Part shown: in pieces, positions 31,485-40,997 of the stretch
Layout of the letters: each line of letters begins with the position of its first letter
Position numbering within the stretch: position 1 is the first letter of the stretch
Source of the DNA: Streptomyces sp. P3
GTDB taxonomy: Bacteria; Actinomycetota; Actinomycetes; Streptomycetales; Streptomycetaceae
Assembly (NCBI GenBank): GCA_016893485.2
Contig: JAFEKX020000001.1
Location: 3,162,001 to 3,226,000, forward strand
DNA length: 64,000 nt
Reading direction: 5' to 3'
Made by a program: the position numbers and the translations under genes
Notes under the pieces: model-generated
Told to the model about the DNA's origin: nothing
Database searches by the model: none
What the model saw: the letters and a program-made list of their open reading frames with translations, nothing else

Positions 31485-32251
31485 ATGAACGCAATCGACC
31501 CGGCAGGCCCGTCCGGCGAAGGCGATGCGAGCACCACCGCCAACCACGCATATCGGAAGGGCGGAGTGCGGTCGAGGAGGAAGAAGACTTTCCTGATCAC
31601 CGGTGCGGCACTTACCTGCGCCCTGGCCTGCTTCGCCACGGTGGGTACCTCCATGGCCTCCACCCCGTCAGCGGATCCGTCCGTGACCCCGTCGGCCCTT
31701 CCCACGGGCGGCCAGCGGAGCGACCCGGCCGACGGCGGCGCGACGGGCATCGTCCAGTCCACGTCGTCCTCGGGCTTCACCTTGAAGACAGCCACCGGCG
31801 TGACGGTCACGGTGAGCGACACCTCTTCCACGACATTCACGAAGAGCAACCACCGCACATCGGCCAAGGAAGTGAAGGACGGCACCAGCGTCCTCGTCCT
31901 GGGACTGGTCGACAGCGCCGACATCACGGCGTCCAAGGTCGCCGTCCAGCCGCACGGGGACGGTGGAGCCGCCGCAGCCGAGAAGGCCGGCGTGATCGCG
32001 TTCCAGCAGGGAACGCCGTCCCCGCGAAGTCGGTGGGCACGATTCCTGACTACACCGAGGGCGAAGGCACCGTCGTCAGCGGCTCGACCGCCGACAAGGC
32101 CACCCAGGCCGCGCAGGCCGTCGTGCCCGGCGGTATCGCCGACCGCGTCGTCAAGCTCGACGACGGCGAGTACGAGGTGCACAACATCAGCATCAACTGG
32201 CCGCACCACGTCTTCGTGAACAAGCAATTCAAGGTCGTCGGCTGGGAGTGA
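31485..32251 (+). CDS. membrane-anchored DUF5666/PepSY-like protein (frameshifted)
   Basis: About 255 residues: basic N-terminus, a membrane span (KTFLITGAALTCALACFATV), a DUF5666-like beta segment (GIVQSTSSSGFTLKTATGVT, TSVLVLGLVDSADIT) and a C-terminal PepSY-like repeat (AQAVVPGGIADRVVKLDDGE, YEVHNISINWPHHVFVNKQF). One G missing near 32010 causes the frame change. PepSY domains are thought to bind or inhibit surface proteases or proteins. ATG at 31485 follows GAGGAGCC. Confidence 0.7.
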
Positions 32252-32257
32252 CAACTC

Positions 32258-32600
32258 CTAACCCAATGGGCCCGGTTGGCGGTGGGTGATGAGCCGGCAG
32301 GCGAGTGCGAGGAAGGCTGCGTGGACGTCGGCCGTGCGTTCCCGGCGGATGCGTAGGCGCGGGAAGCCGTGCAGCCAGGCGAAGGTCCGCTCGACCACCT
32401 GCCGGTAGGTGCCGCGGACCGGTGGGATCGCGTCGAGCGGGGGCAGGAGCCGGGTGACGTCGTTGCGGTTGCCACCGGTCAGCGGGTCCGGCAATGCCTT
32501 GCGGCCGGGATGGCGGAACCCGCGTCCACGCGGCGGCAGCAACGGCTCCAGGCGGTCCCACCGTTCATCCGACCCGATCCACGGCAATGTCCCCACACCC
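32258..32600 (-). pseudogene. IS5-family transposase remnant with internal deletion
   Basis: The reading joins the N-terminal transposase segment ERWDRLEPLLPPRGRGFRHP directly to the C-terminal segment RNDVTRLLPPLDAIPPVRG, then VERTFAWLHGFPRLRIRRER and HAAFLALACRLITHRQ. The region between, holding most of the DDE core, is gone. It cannot be active. No intact terminal repeats were found. It lies 7 bases past the PepSY-like stop. Confidence 0.75.
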
Positions 32601-32680
32601 GGCGGCGCGGGGAGAGCGTAGGGGCGAAGCGAACGCAGGCGAAACAGCCCGCAGGCCAACCCGCCGAGGCCAACCCCTTC

Positions 32681-32712
32681 AAGGGGCGCGGGGAACTGCG
32701 CGACCAGCCCCC
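32681..32712 (+). repeat. dispersed hairpin repeat, short form
   Basis: AAGGGGCGCGGGGAACTGCG followed by CGACCAGCCCCC. Outer arms GGGGC/GCCCC and inner CGCG/CGCG can pair. One of nine copies in the window. Confidence 0.75.
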
Positions 32713-32794
32713 ACGCCGCAGCACCCACACGACAACCCAAGGCCCCAAACCCCCACGCCGCAGCACCCACACCACAACCCAAGGCCCCACAACC
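32711..32794. repeat. two tandem 42-bp direct repeats
   Basis: Two near-identical 42-base units start CCACGCCGCAGCACCCACAC at 32711 and 32753, each ending AACCCAAGGCCCC. They follow directly on the dispersed repeat and fill the gap between the IS remnant and the HAD gene. Non-coding. Confidence 0.7.
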
Positions 32795-32819
32795 CCCGCC
32801 CCACACCCCTCCGCACGCC

Positions 32820-33478
32820 TCACCCCACGTGCAGCCGAATCCTCCCACCCGCCAACCCCTCAACCCGCACCTCACGCAAATCCCGCACCACGACATCCGC
32901 CCGATGGAACCCGGCCTGCGGCCCAACCCCACCACCCGCATCCCCGCGGAGCGCCCCGCCGCGATCCCCGCCCCCGAGTCCTCAAAAACCACACAGTCCT
33001 CAGGCGCAACCCCCAACTCGGCCGCCCCCTTCAGAAACCCCTCAGGATCCGGCTTGCTCGCCCCCACGGACTCGGCGGTGACACGAACCGAGGGAAGCTC
33101 AAGCCCGGCCGCCCCCATCCGCGCCGTGGAGAGGGCGACATCCGCCGACGTGACGAGCGCATGCGGCAACCCCCGCAGCGAGGCAAGAAACTCCACCGCA
33201 CCCGGAACAGGGACGACACCCTCGACGTCGGCGGTCTCCTCGGCCAGCATCCGCGCGTTCTCCGCGTAGTTCTGCTCCATGGGCCGGTTGGGCAGCAGCA
33301 GCGCCATCGACGCATACCCCTGCCGCCCATGCACGACCTTCATGACCTCGTCCGCGTTCAGCCCGTGCCGATCGGCCCAGTTCCGCCAGATCCGCTCGAC
33401 CACGGCATGCGAGTCGACGAGGGTGCCGTCCATGTCCAGCAGAAGGGCACGGGCGGTGAGCACGGTGGTGGCCGTCAT
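32820..33478 (-). CDS. HAD-superfamily sugar-phosphatase-like hydrolase (frameshifted)
   Basis: About 219 residues of the beta-PGM/Gph group. HAD motif I is LLLDMDGTLVDS (nucleophile Asp near 14), motif II VTSADV, motif III lysine in SVGASKPDPEGF and motif IV VVFEDSGAGIAAG. One base missing in the G-rich stretch near 32935 shifts the end; the correct tail reads GPQAGFHRADVVVRDLREVR and ends at TGA 32820. Likely acts on a small phosphorylated sugar. ATG at 33478. Confidence 0.83.
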
Positions 33479-33697
33479 CGGCAGGCTCCAAGGAACGTAC
33501 GGGAGGGGGCGCGGCGGATGACCCCGGAGGGACAAGGCGGCCCCGTCCGTCGGTCAGGGAGAACGGACGGGAGCCACTTTGTTTCTCTACGGTACAAAAC
33601 CGGACCGGCATCGCGCCACCACCCCCGGAACAGTTCACCCACCGTTCAGCTCACCCCGCCGAACGAGAGCCCCGTCACCCGGCGCCGCGCAACCCCG

Positions 33698-34279
33698 TCA
33701 CCCGGCGATGGCCTCCCACAGGCTCCACGCCCCCAGCGCCAGCATCAGCACCGCCGCGATCTGCGTGATCAGCTTCAGCGGCACCCGCTTCATCAGCGCC
33801 TTTCCGCCCACGATGCCCAGCCCCGCGACCGCCCACAGCGCCAGCACCGCACCGAGCCCGACGGAGAACGGGTCGTCGTAACGGGCCGCGAGGTTCGCCG
33901 TCATGATCTGCGTCAGGTCACCGAACTCGGCGACCAGGATGAGCATGAATCCGGCACCGGACACCCGCCAGAAGGACTGGTCCTTCGGCGCGCGGACCTC
34001 CTCGTCGTCATCGCCCTTCTTGAAGAGGAGCACCGCGGCCCCGCCCAGGAAGAGCACACCGGTCACCGCGGCCACCAACTGCTGCGGCAGGAGCGTCAGT
34101 ACGCTGCCCGCGGCCACCGCCAGCACGACATGCAGAAGGAACGCGGCGGCGACGCCGACGAAGACGTACGAGGCGCGATAGCGGGTGCCGAGGACGAGCC
34201 CGGCGAGCGCGGTCTTGTCGGGGAGTTCGGCGAGAAAGACGACGCCGAAAACGAGCGCCGTCACGCTGATGCTGATCAA
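33698..34279 (-). CDS. TMEM165/GDT1 (UPF0016) family manganese/calcium transporter
   Basis: A 193-residue membrane protein with six spans in two halves. Each half holds the family E-x-G/P-D-K/R-T/S motif: AELPDKTALA (residue 17 on) and AEFGDLTQIM (about 119 on). GDT1 proteins move Mn2+ or Ca2+, and bacterial members such as MneA export Mn2+. The gene sits under a yybP-ykoY type riboswitch (34384-34498), which strongly supports manganese as substrate. Intact. Confidence 0.88.
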   Translation of the reverse strand: MISISVTALVFGVVFLAELPDKTALAGLVLGTRYRASYVFVGVAAAFLLHVVLAVAAGSVLTLLPQQLVAAVTGVLFLGGAAVLLFKKGDDDEEVRAPKDQSFWRVSGAGFMLILVAEFGDLTQIMTANLAARYDDPFSVGLGAVLALWAVAGLGIVGGKALMKRVPLKLITQIAAVLMLALGAWSLWEAIAG

Positions 34280-34678
34280 AATTCCTCAATCGGTCGGAGT
34301 CGCTGCCCCACCGAGAGAATCGTCGCTGTCCGCGGACACCTCGGCACGGCAGCGCACGCGAAAAACGACTAGTGCACTGCTTACCGAAGGTCTCGCTGGC
34401 CGGTCCGCCCACCCGTGTGGCACGAACCTGCCTCCGGGCGCCGGCTCAGAACGAGCTGAGCAGTATGTCGACGGTCCGGCGAAGAGCTACTCCCCTTCTG
34501 CGCCGTCCACTGTACGCGAGATCCGGTCCGCCCCGCCCGTGAGGAAAGTCTCGCCGCCCCCTTGTTGTGTCATGGACACGTCACTAGCTTCTTACCCGAC
34601 GCACACCTTCCCGCAACACGGCACCGCGAGCATTCCCTCGCTCGCACTCCAACACCCCCACACCACAAGGGAGTTCGT
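34280..34678. other. intergenic region between divergent GDT1 and HNH genes
   Basis: Besides the riboswitch it holds the two promoters. The part next to the HNH gene contains CATGGACACGTCACTAGCTT and a GGGAG ribosome-binding site. No further gene is seen. Confidence 0.4.
34384..34498 (-). promoter_or_regulatory. yybP-ykoY manganese riboswitch
   Basis: On the minus strand the leader has the two conserved halves of the class: GAAGGGGAGTAGCTCTTCGC at the 5' side and GCCAGCGAGACCTTCGG at the 3' side, separated by a variable stem region containing GACATACTGC. These correspond to the GGGGAGUAG and GCAAGACCUU consensus blocks of the Mn2+-sensing riboswitch. It lies about 100 bases before the GDT1-type gene. 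Boundaries approximate. Confidence 0.82.
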
Positions 34679-35322
34679 ATGCCGAAGTTCTACGCGCGTC
34701 GACGGCTGAGCATACTCGCGGCGTTCACCGGACTCATAGCCTCCGTCGCCCTGTTCAACAGCCCGACCGCGTCCGCCGCCCTCCCCACGCCCGTCAGCGC
34801 GGCCACCGCCCGTGGCTACCTCGCGTCCCTCACCGTGGCGACCGAGGTCAGGACCGGCTACGCGCGCGACCTGTTCCCGACCTGGGACACCATCAGCGGC
34901 ACCTGCAACACCCGTGAGTGGATCCTCAAGCGCGACGGTACGAACGTCGTCACCAACTCCGCCTGCACCGCGACCAGCGGCAGCTGGTACTCCCCTACGA
35001 CGGTGCCACCTGGACCGCCGCCTCCGACGTCGACATCGACCACCTCGTGCCGCTGGCCGAGGCCTGGGACTCCGGCGCCCGCAACTGGACCACCGCCCAG
35101 CGCGAGTCCTTCGCCAACGACGTGACCCGCCCGCAGCTCCTCGCGGTCACGGACAACGTCAACCAGTCCAAGGGCGACCAGGACCCCGCCACCTGGATGC
35201 CGTCGCTGACCTCGTACCGCTGCACGTACGTCCGCGCCTGGGTGCAGGTGAAGTACTACTACAACCTCTCGGTCGACTCCGCCGAGAAGACCGCGCTGAC
35301 GAACTACCTCGCCAGTTGCTGA
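34679..35322 (+). CDS. secreted HNH nuclease (DUF1524-like; frameshifted)
   Basis: About 214 residues. A signal peptide (LSILAAFTGLIASVALF, cleaved near ASA) precedes a beta-beta-alpha metal nuclease fold: DIDHLVPLAEAWDSGARNWT holds the catalytic His, and RPQLLAVTDNVNQSKGDQDP the Asn/Asp ligands of the HNH motif. One C missing in TCCCCTACGAC (about 34997) splits it. Related Streptomyces extracellular nucleases supply phosphate/nucleosides. ATG at 34679 follows AAGGGAG. Confidence 0.83.
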
Positions 35323-35408
35323 TCGCCGCCAACCAGTGATCCGCGGAACCTGGCCACTGACCTCCGTCGTTCCGTACCGTACGGGGCGACGGAGGAGGGT
35401 GATCACCT

Positions 35409-37048
35409 GTGGCCGGACTGAGGCTTGGACCACTGCTTCGCTACGCCGACGGGTCGTCCGCGACGGTCTGGGTCGAGGCGAGCCGTCCCTGCACGGCCGA
35501 GGTGCGCTGCGCCGACGGCGCGGGCGGCACCGCCCGGACCTTCCAAGTGGCGGGCCACCACTACGCGTTGGTGCCGGTGGAGGGCCTCACGGCCGGGACG
35601 TCGACGCCGTACGACGTGTTCCTGGACGGCGCGCGCGTGTGGCCGCTGCCCGACTCGTCGTTCCCGCCGTCGATGATCCACACCCCGGACGCCGACGGTA
35701 CGGTCCGCGTCGCGTTCGGCTCCTGCCGCTGGGCCGCGCCGGCCGCCGACTCCCACGACCCGGTGGGCCCGGACGCCCTGGACACGCTGGCCTCGCGCAT
35801 CGCCGGCGAGCCGGAGTCCGAACGGCCGGACGTACTCGTCCTGTTGGGCGACCAGGTGTACGCCGACGAGGTGTCCGACGCGACCCGCCGCTGGCTCTCC
35901 GCCCGCCGCGACCTGAGGGAGCCACCGGGCAGCGAGGTCGCGGACTACGAGGAGTACACGCACCTCTACTACGAGTCCTGGCTCGACCCGGAGATCCGCT
36001 GGCTGCTGTCCACCGTGCCGTCGTGCATGATCTTCGACGACCATGACGTGATCGACGACTGGAACACCTCCGCCGCCTGGGTCGCGGACATGCGGGGGCA
36101 CCCCGTGGTGGCGCGAGCGGCTGCTGAGCGGGCTGATGTCGTACTGGGTGCACCAGCACCTCGGGAACCTCTCCCCCGCCGAACTCGCCGCCGATCCCTC
36201 TACTCGGCGGTCCGCAGCGTCCCCGACGGCACCGACGAACTCCGCGCCTTCGCCTCCCGCGCCGACGTCGACCCGGCCTCCGTCCGCTGGAGCTACCGGC
36301 GCGACTTCGGCCGCGTCCGGCTGCTGATGGTGGACAGCAGGGCGGCCCGCGTCCTGGAGGAGCGGCATCGCTCGATGCTCGACCCGGGCGAGGCCGACTG
36401 GCTGCGCACCGAGGCGCTCACGGACCGCGCCTCCTACGACCATCTCCTCATCGGCACCTCCCTGCCCTGGCTGCTGCCCCACCTCGTCCACGACGCCGAG
36501 GCCTGGGACGCGGCCCTGAGCCGGGGCGAACGGGGCGCCCGCTGGGCCGGGTTCGGCGAGAAGCTGCGCCGGGCGGCCGACCTCGAACACTGGGCGGCGT
36601 TCCCGGAGTCCTTCGAGCAGTTGGCGGACCTGATCGCCGAGGTCGGGACGGGGACGAGGCTCCGGCGTCGGTGCTCGTGCTGTCGGGAGACGTGCATCAC
36701 GCGTATGTGGCGGAGCCCAAGTGGCGTGACCGTCAGGGGACTTCAGGTCCGGCCGGCCCTCCGGCCTCGCGGGTCCTCCAACTCACCTGCTCTCCGGTCC
36801 ACAACTCCATACCCTCCTACATGCGCGTCGGCTTCCGCTTCGGCTGGAGCGCGGTCGCGCGCGGACTGGGCCGCCGCCTGGCCCGGCACGGCCGCTGCCC
36901 GGACCCGTCGGTGACGTGGCGCAGAACGGGCGGGCCCTGGTTCGGCAACCAGCTCATGACCCTCACGCTGCGCGGACGCTCGGCCCGGCTGCGGCTGGAG
37001 CAGGCACGGCCGGACGGGACGCTGCGGACCGTGGAGGACTCCCCCTGA
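35409..37048 (+). CDS. PhoD-like alkaline phosphatase/phosphodiesterase (frameshifted)
   Basis: About 545 residues. An N-terminal beta domain (LRLGPLLRYADGSSATVWVE) is followed by the PhoD metallophosphatase core: VRVAFGSCRW, LVLLGDQVYADE (metal-binding Asp), CMIFDDHDVIDDWN and VLVLSGDVHHAYVAEP. No export signal is visible, unlike secreted PhoD. Frame breaks near 36105, 36200, 36655 and 36740 interrupt it; the segments are collinear. GTG at 35409 follows GGAGG. It probably hydrolyses phosphodiesters or phosphate esters with Ca2+/Fe3+; the neighbouring nuclease could make this a nucleotide-scavenging pair. Confidence 0.8.
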
Positions 37049-37147
37049 CATCCTCGTGATCCCGTTGCGGGCATGATGAGGCGGACCGTCCGCTTCCGAA
37101 CGGGCGGTCTGCTCCATTGCGCCCCCACACGCCCGGGAGTCACCCCT

Positions 37148-39093
37148 TTGTCTGCAGTGAACGCGTCCGACGGCGAACCGGCCTGCGTCTCCGTCGCCGT
37201 GGTCGGCGCCGGTCCGCGCGGTACCAGCGTCCTGGAACGCCTCTGCGCCTCCGCGCCGGAGCTCCTCCCGCCCGGCGCCCGGCTCACCGTGCACGTCGTC
37301 GACCCGGCGCCCCCGGGCCCCGGCCGCGTGTGGCGCTCCGCACAGTCGCCCGAACTGCTGATGAACACCGTCGCCTCACAGGTGACCCTCTTCACCGACG
37401 AGAGCGTGGACTGCTCGGGGCCGATCCGCCCCGGCCCGAGCCTGCACGAGTGGGCGCCCGCCGAACTCGGCCCGGACGACTACCCCACCCGCGCGCACTA
37501 CGGCCGCTATCTGGAGTGGGTGTTCGCGCGGACGGTCCGCGTGGCCCCGACTCCGTCCACGTGCAACCGCACACGGCCCGCGCGGTCCGCCTCGACGACA
37601 CGGCCGACGGCCACCAGTCCCTCACCCTCGACAACGGCCGTACCCTGTCCGCCCTTTCGGCCGTCGTCCTGGCGCAGGGCCACCTCCCGACGACCCCGGA
37701 CCCCGCCCACCGCCGCCTCACCGCCTACGCGGGCCGCCACGGCCTGCACCACATCCCGCCCGCCAACCCGGCCGACGTCGACCTGTCCGTCGTACGCCCT
37801 GGCGAGCCCGTCCTGTTGCGCGGCCTTGGCCTCAACTTCTTCGACCACACAGCCCTGTTGACGACGGGGGCAGAGGCGGCCGTTTCGTCCGCACGCAGAA
37901 CGGGACCCTGCGCTACGTCCCCTCGGGCAACGAGCCCCGCCTGTATGCCGGTTCACGCCGGGGCATCCCGTACCAGGCCCGCGGGGACAACGCGAAGGGC
38001 CCCTACGGCCGCCACACCCCCAAGTCCTCACCCCCGAGGCGATATCCGCCTTCCGCAAACGCGCCGACTCGGCCGAGCCGCCCGAATTCCTCACGGAGAT
38101 ATGGCCGTTGGTGGCGAAGGAGGTGGAGACGGTCTACTACACCGCGCTCCTGCGCACCTCCCGGCACCCGGAGTCTGCGGACTTCGCCGAGCGCTTCCTC
38201 GCCGTCCCGCACCGGGACCCCAAGAGGCCCTGATCCTCGACGAGTTCGGGGTCCCGGCGGCCGAGCGCTGGTGCTGGGACCGGCTGTCCCGGCCGTACGC
38301 GGAATCCGATCTCGCGCACCCGGCGGCCTGGCGGGACTGGCTGCTGTCGTATCTGCGCGAGGACGCGGAGCACGCGGCGCGCGGCAATGTGGACGGCCCG
38401 CTCAAGGCGGCCCTGGACGTGCTGCGCGATCTGCGCAACGAACTCCGGCTGGTCGTCGACCACGGCGGCCTGGCCGGTGCCTCCCGGCGTGACCACCTGG
38501 ACCGCTGGTACACCCCGCTCAACGCGTTCCTGTCCATCGGCCCGCCCCGCCGCCGTATCGAGGAACTGGCCGCGCTGGTCGAGGCGGGCGTGGTGGAGGT
38601 GCTCGGGCCGCGGCTCGACGTACGGGAGGCGGACGGCGCCTGGGTGGCGTCCTCGCCCGAGATACCGGGCTCGGCGGTCCGCGTGACCACGCTCGTCGAG
38701 GCCCGCCTCCCCGAACCGGACCTGCGCCGCACCGCCGACGAACTCCTCGGCCGACTGCTGCGCACGGGCCGGTGCCGGCCGCACACGGTGGACGGCTACG
38801 AGACGGGCGGACTGGATGTGACACCGCGCCCGTACCGCCTGATAGACCGTCAAGGAGCAGTCCACGAAAGGCGGTTCGCGTTCGGGGTGCCCACGGAGGG
38901 CGTGCACTGGGTGACGGCGGCCGGCGCCCGGCCCGGTGTGGACTCGGTGACGCTGTCGGACGCGGACGCGGTGGCGCGGGCGGTGCTGCGCGCGGCGACG
39001 ACAGCACCGGCGGCCGACGGGCGGGCGCCGGACTCCGGCGCCCACGCGTGGACGTGTCCGCAGGTCAGGGAGCCCAGCCGAACGGCACGGTGA
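37148..39093 (+). CDS. FAD/NAD(P)-binding protein (FAD_NAD_binding_9; frameshifted)
   Basis: About 648 residues. The dinucleotide-binding motif VAVVGAGPRGTSVLERL is at residues 15-31, followed by family landmarks WRSAQSPELLMNTVASQVTL and AVVLAQGHLPTTPD, then YGRYLEWVF and GRDHLDRW-like GASRRDHLDRWYTPLNAFLS. The family (pfam13454) includes HI0933-like and SidA-unrelated oxidoreductases without known substrate. Shifts near 37545, 37870, 38030 and 38220 must be bridged. TTG at 37148 has GGGAGT upstream; GTG at 37157 is the alternative. The end overlaps the convergent SOD-like gene by 29 bases. Confidence 0.74.
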
Positions 39094-39607
39094 AGCAGGC
39101 GCCGCGGGTGTGGCTGCCCGGCATGTCGTGGATCACGACCGAGGACGCCTCGCCCTGCCGGAAGCCCCACGCGTGCCCGGCGCTCGCCTCGGCGGCGCCG
39201 TGCTCGTCGGCCGTGAAGTCGAGCCAGACCTCGTTGTCGGGGTTGGCGGCGGCCGGATCGGTGGACGGCCTGTGCTGGAAGTGCCCGCCCGCGGCGGCCG
39301 GGTCCGCGCCACACGGCTTCTGGTGCACATGGACGCCGTACGCGTGCCCCGGCACCATCCCGTCGACCCGCAGCCGCACCGTCGTGGCGCCGCTCACGGT
39401 CGTCCGCTGGCTCACCTGGATCCACGCGGCGGCGGGCACCAGCTTGCTGTCGTACGTCACCGCCGCCGACGGCACGAGGGCGCCGACCGGCGCGAACCGC
39501 GCGTCCGTCCGCATCCGGTAACCGTCCGGAGCACCGGCCCCGGCACCGCCCGTACCGCTCGCCAGTACGGCCGCGACGACGGCGCCCGCGCATATCCCTG
39601 CCACCAT
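39065..39607 (-). CDS. secreted Cu/Zn superoxide dismutase-like protein
   Basis: A 180-residue protein with signal peptide (VAGICAGAVVAAVLASG). Metal-ligand pattern of sodC: YGVHVHQKPC (two His), AGGHFQHRP (two His), the Asp region NEVWLDFTAD, and SSVVIHDMPG (last His). Two cysteines (KPCGAD and GACFTV) may form the disulfide. Whether it dismutates superoxide or only binds copper/zinc is unclear, since the zinc loop is short. ATG at 39607. Intact. Confidence 0.8.
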   Translation of the reverse strand: MVAGICAGAVVAAVLASGTGGAGAGAPDGYRMRTDARFAPVGALVPSAAVTYDSKLVPAAAWIQVSQRTTVSGATTVRLRVDGMVPGHAYGVHVHQKPCGADPAAAGGHFQHRPSTDPAAANPDNEVWLDFTADEHGAAEASAGHAWGFRQGEASSVVIHDMPGSHTRGACFTVPFGWAP

Positions 39608-39853
39608 GATGTGTACCGTTCCTCACGTGTTGTTCCGCTTACTTCCCCTTTGCCTACGTTGCTACGGGATGGGAGCGCGGGCCGCCCCCTGGGACGGGGC
39701 AGCCGGGTGAACACGCTGTGCCGATCACACGCGCCCCCGTGAATCTCCTGTCAGTACCCGGGCGTACGCTGTATGGCTGTCACTGGCCGCCCCTGCCGCT
39801 CCCTCGCGACACCGCGGCAGGTATGGCCCACGGGGAGTTCACGGGGAGATGCG

Positions 39854-40489
39854 TTGTTCGAGAGTGTGGGGTCGCTGACCGGCAGTCCATGGATCTACGC
39901 CATGGTCGCCCTGTCCGTGCTCCTTGATGTGTTCCTGCCGGTCCTGCCGAGCGGTGTCCTGGTCATCGCGGCCGCGACGGCGGCGGCAGCGGGCACCGGT
40001 GCGGCGACCGACGCGGTTCCCGTGCCGCACGAGGTCCCCAGCATCCTGGCGCTCATCGCGTCCGCGGCGACCGCGTCCCTCTTGGGCGACCTGGTGGCGT
40101 ACCGGCTCGCCTGGCGCGGCGGCGAACGCCTGGACCGCGCGATCTCCCGCTCCCGCCGCCTCACCACCGCGCAGGAACGTCTCGGCCAGGCCCTCGCCCG
40201 AGGCGGCGGCGCCCTCGTCATCCTGGCCCGCTTCGCCCCCGCCGGCCGCTCGGTGGTCTCCCTCGGCGCAGGCGCCGCCCACCGCCGAGCCCGAGACTTC
40301 CTCCCTGGTCAGCCCTGGCGGGCCTCTCCTGGGCGGGGTACAGCGTGGCCCTCGGCTACTACGGAGCCCAGTGGCTGGGCACCACCTGGCTGGCGACGGG
40401 GTCTCGTTGCTGGCCCTGTTCGGCGCGGGAGCGGGAGCGGCGTACGTGATGCGCCGCCAGCCGACAACAACGGAGGTGACGGCCCCTAG
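39854..40489 (+). CDS. DedA-family membrane protein (frameshifted)
   Basis: About 212 residues. Conserved DedA features: ALSVLLDVFLPVLPSGVLVI near the N-terminus and ARGGGALVILARFAPAGRSV (the F/Y-x-R-x-x-P-x-x-R/G arginine motif). DedA proteins scramble or flip polyprenyl-phosphate and lipids. The C-terminal WAGYSVALGYYGAQWLGTTW and VSLLALFGAGAGAAYVMRR lie in other frames; three shifts near 40305, 40400 and 40484 return the reading to TAG at 40489. TTG at 39854 has GGGGAG upstream. Confidence 0.76.
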   Translation: MFESVGSLTGSPWIYAMVALSVLLDVFLPVLPSGVLVIAAATAAAAGTGAATDAVPVPHEVPSILALIASAATASLLGDLVAYRLAWRGGERLDRAISRSRRLTTAQERLGQALARGGGALVILARFAPAGRSVVSLGAGAAHRRARDFLPGQPWRASPGRGTAWPSATTEPSGWAPPGWRRGLVAGPVRRGSGSGVRDAPPADNNGGDGP

Positions 40490-40532
40490 GGGCGCAGGCC
40501 CCTTCCGAATCGGGGGCGCGCGTCCGCTTTTC

Positions 40533-40565
40533 AGGGGCGCGGGGAACTGCGCGACAAGCCCCCAC
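40533..40565 (+). repeat. dispersed hairpin repeat, short form
   Basis: AGGGGCGCGGGGAACTGCGC then GACAAGCCCCC, one mismatch (GACAAG for GACCAG) against the common form. Confidence 0.7.
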
Positions 40566-40577
40566 CGGCCGCCCCTT

Positions 40578-40883
40578 TCACGACGACGGCAGGCACACGT
40601 CCGTTTTCAGGGGCGCGGGGAACTGCGCGACCAGCCCCCACCACCCCGCACTCTGATCACGACGCCACCCGCGACGCCCCCTCACCTCAAGCCCCGCGAG
40701 CAACTCAGCGGTAGCCGCGGCAATCACATCCACCGCATGGTCGAAGACCTCACGGTTATGCGCAGCCGGCGCCCGGAACCCGGAGACTTTGCGGACGTAC
40801 TGCAACGCGGCAGCCCGCACCTCCTCCTCCGTGGCCTCGTCGGGCAGAGCAGGCGGTCGAAGCGTCTTGATACTGCGGCACAT
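40578..40883 (-). CDS. DUF2277 protein with repeat-derived C-terminal tail
   Basis: The first 70 residues are a canonical DUF2277 domain: MCRSIKTLRPPALPDEATEE, ALQYVRKVSGFRAP and AHNREVFDHAVDVIAAATAE. Function unknown. The reading then continues through a dispersed repeat, adding a tail with [15 protein letters not shown] and stopping at 40578. Related proteins usually end soon after the core, so the tail may come from repeat insertion or a lost stop. ATG at 40883. Confidence 0.8.
   Translation of the reverse strand: MCRSIKTLRPPALPDEATEEEVRAAALQYVRKVSGFRAPAAHNREVFDHAVDVIAAATAELLAGLEVRGRRGWRRDQSAGWWGLVAQFPAPLKTDVCLPSS
40610..40640 (+). repeat. dispersed hairpin repeat, short form
   Basis: AGGGGCGCGGGGAACTGCGC then GACCAGCCCCCA, 45 bases after the previous copy in the same orientation. 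It overlaps the coding tail of the DUF2277 gene on the other strand. Confidence 0.75.
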
Positions 40884-40997
40884 ACCCCCAGTCTCCCGCG
40901 TCGCCGCCGATCCCGCCGCCCCTCTCCCGAACACACCTGCGATGATCTCCCCGAGGCGGCCACCGTTCACGGGGCCGACCGACGAGAGGACAAGAAC

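Noticed and set aside
32711..32794. Tandem repeat considered as a CRISPR array
   Set aside because: Two adjoining units without spacers and no cas genes in the window.
33670..33707. Direct repeat CCCCGTCACCCGGCG, twice, before the GDT1 stop
   Set aside because: Two 15-base copies only, with no flanking structure; probably chance or local slippage.
37148..39093. Siderophore ornithine hydroxylase
   Set aside because: The family is FAD/NAD(P)-binding but lacks the NADPH-site and ornithine-site motifs I would expect, and no siderophore genes are nearby.
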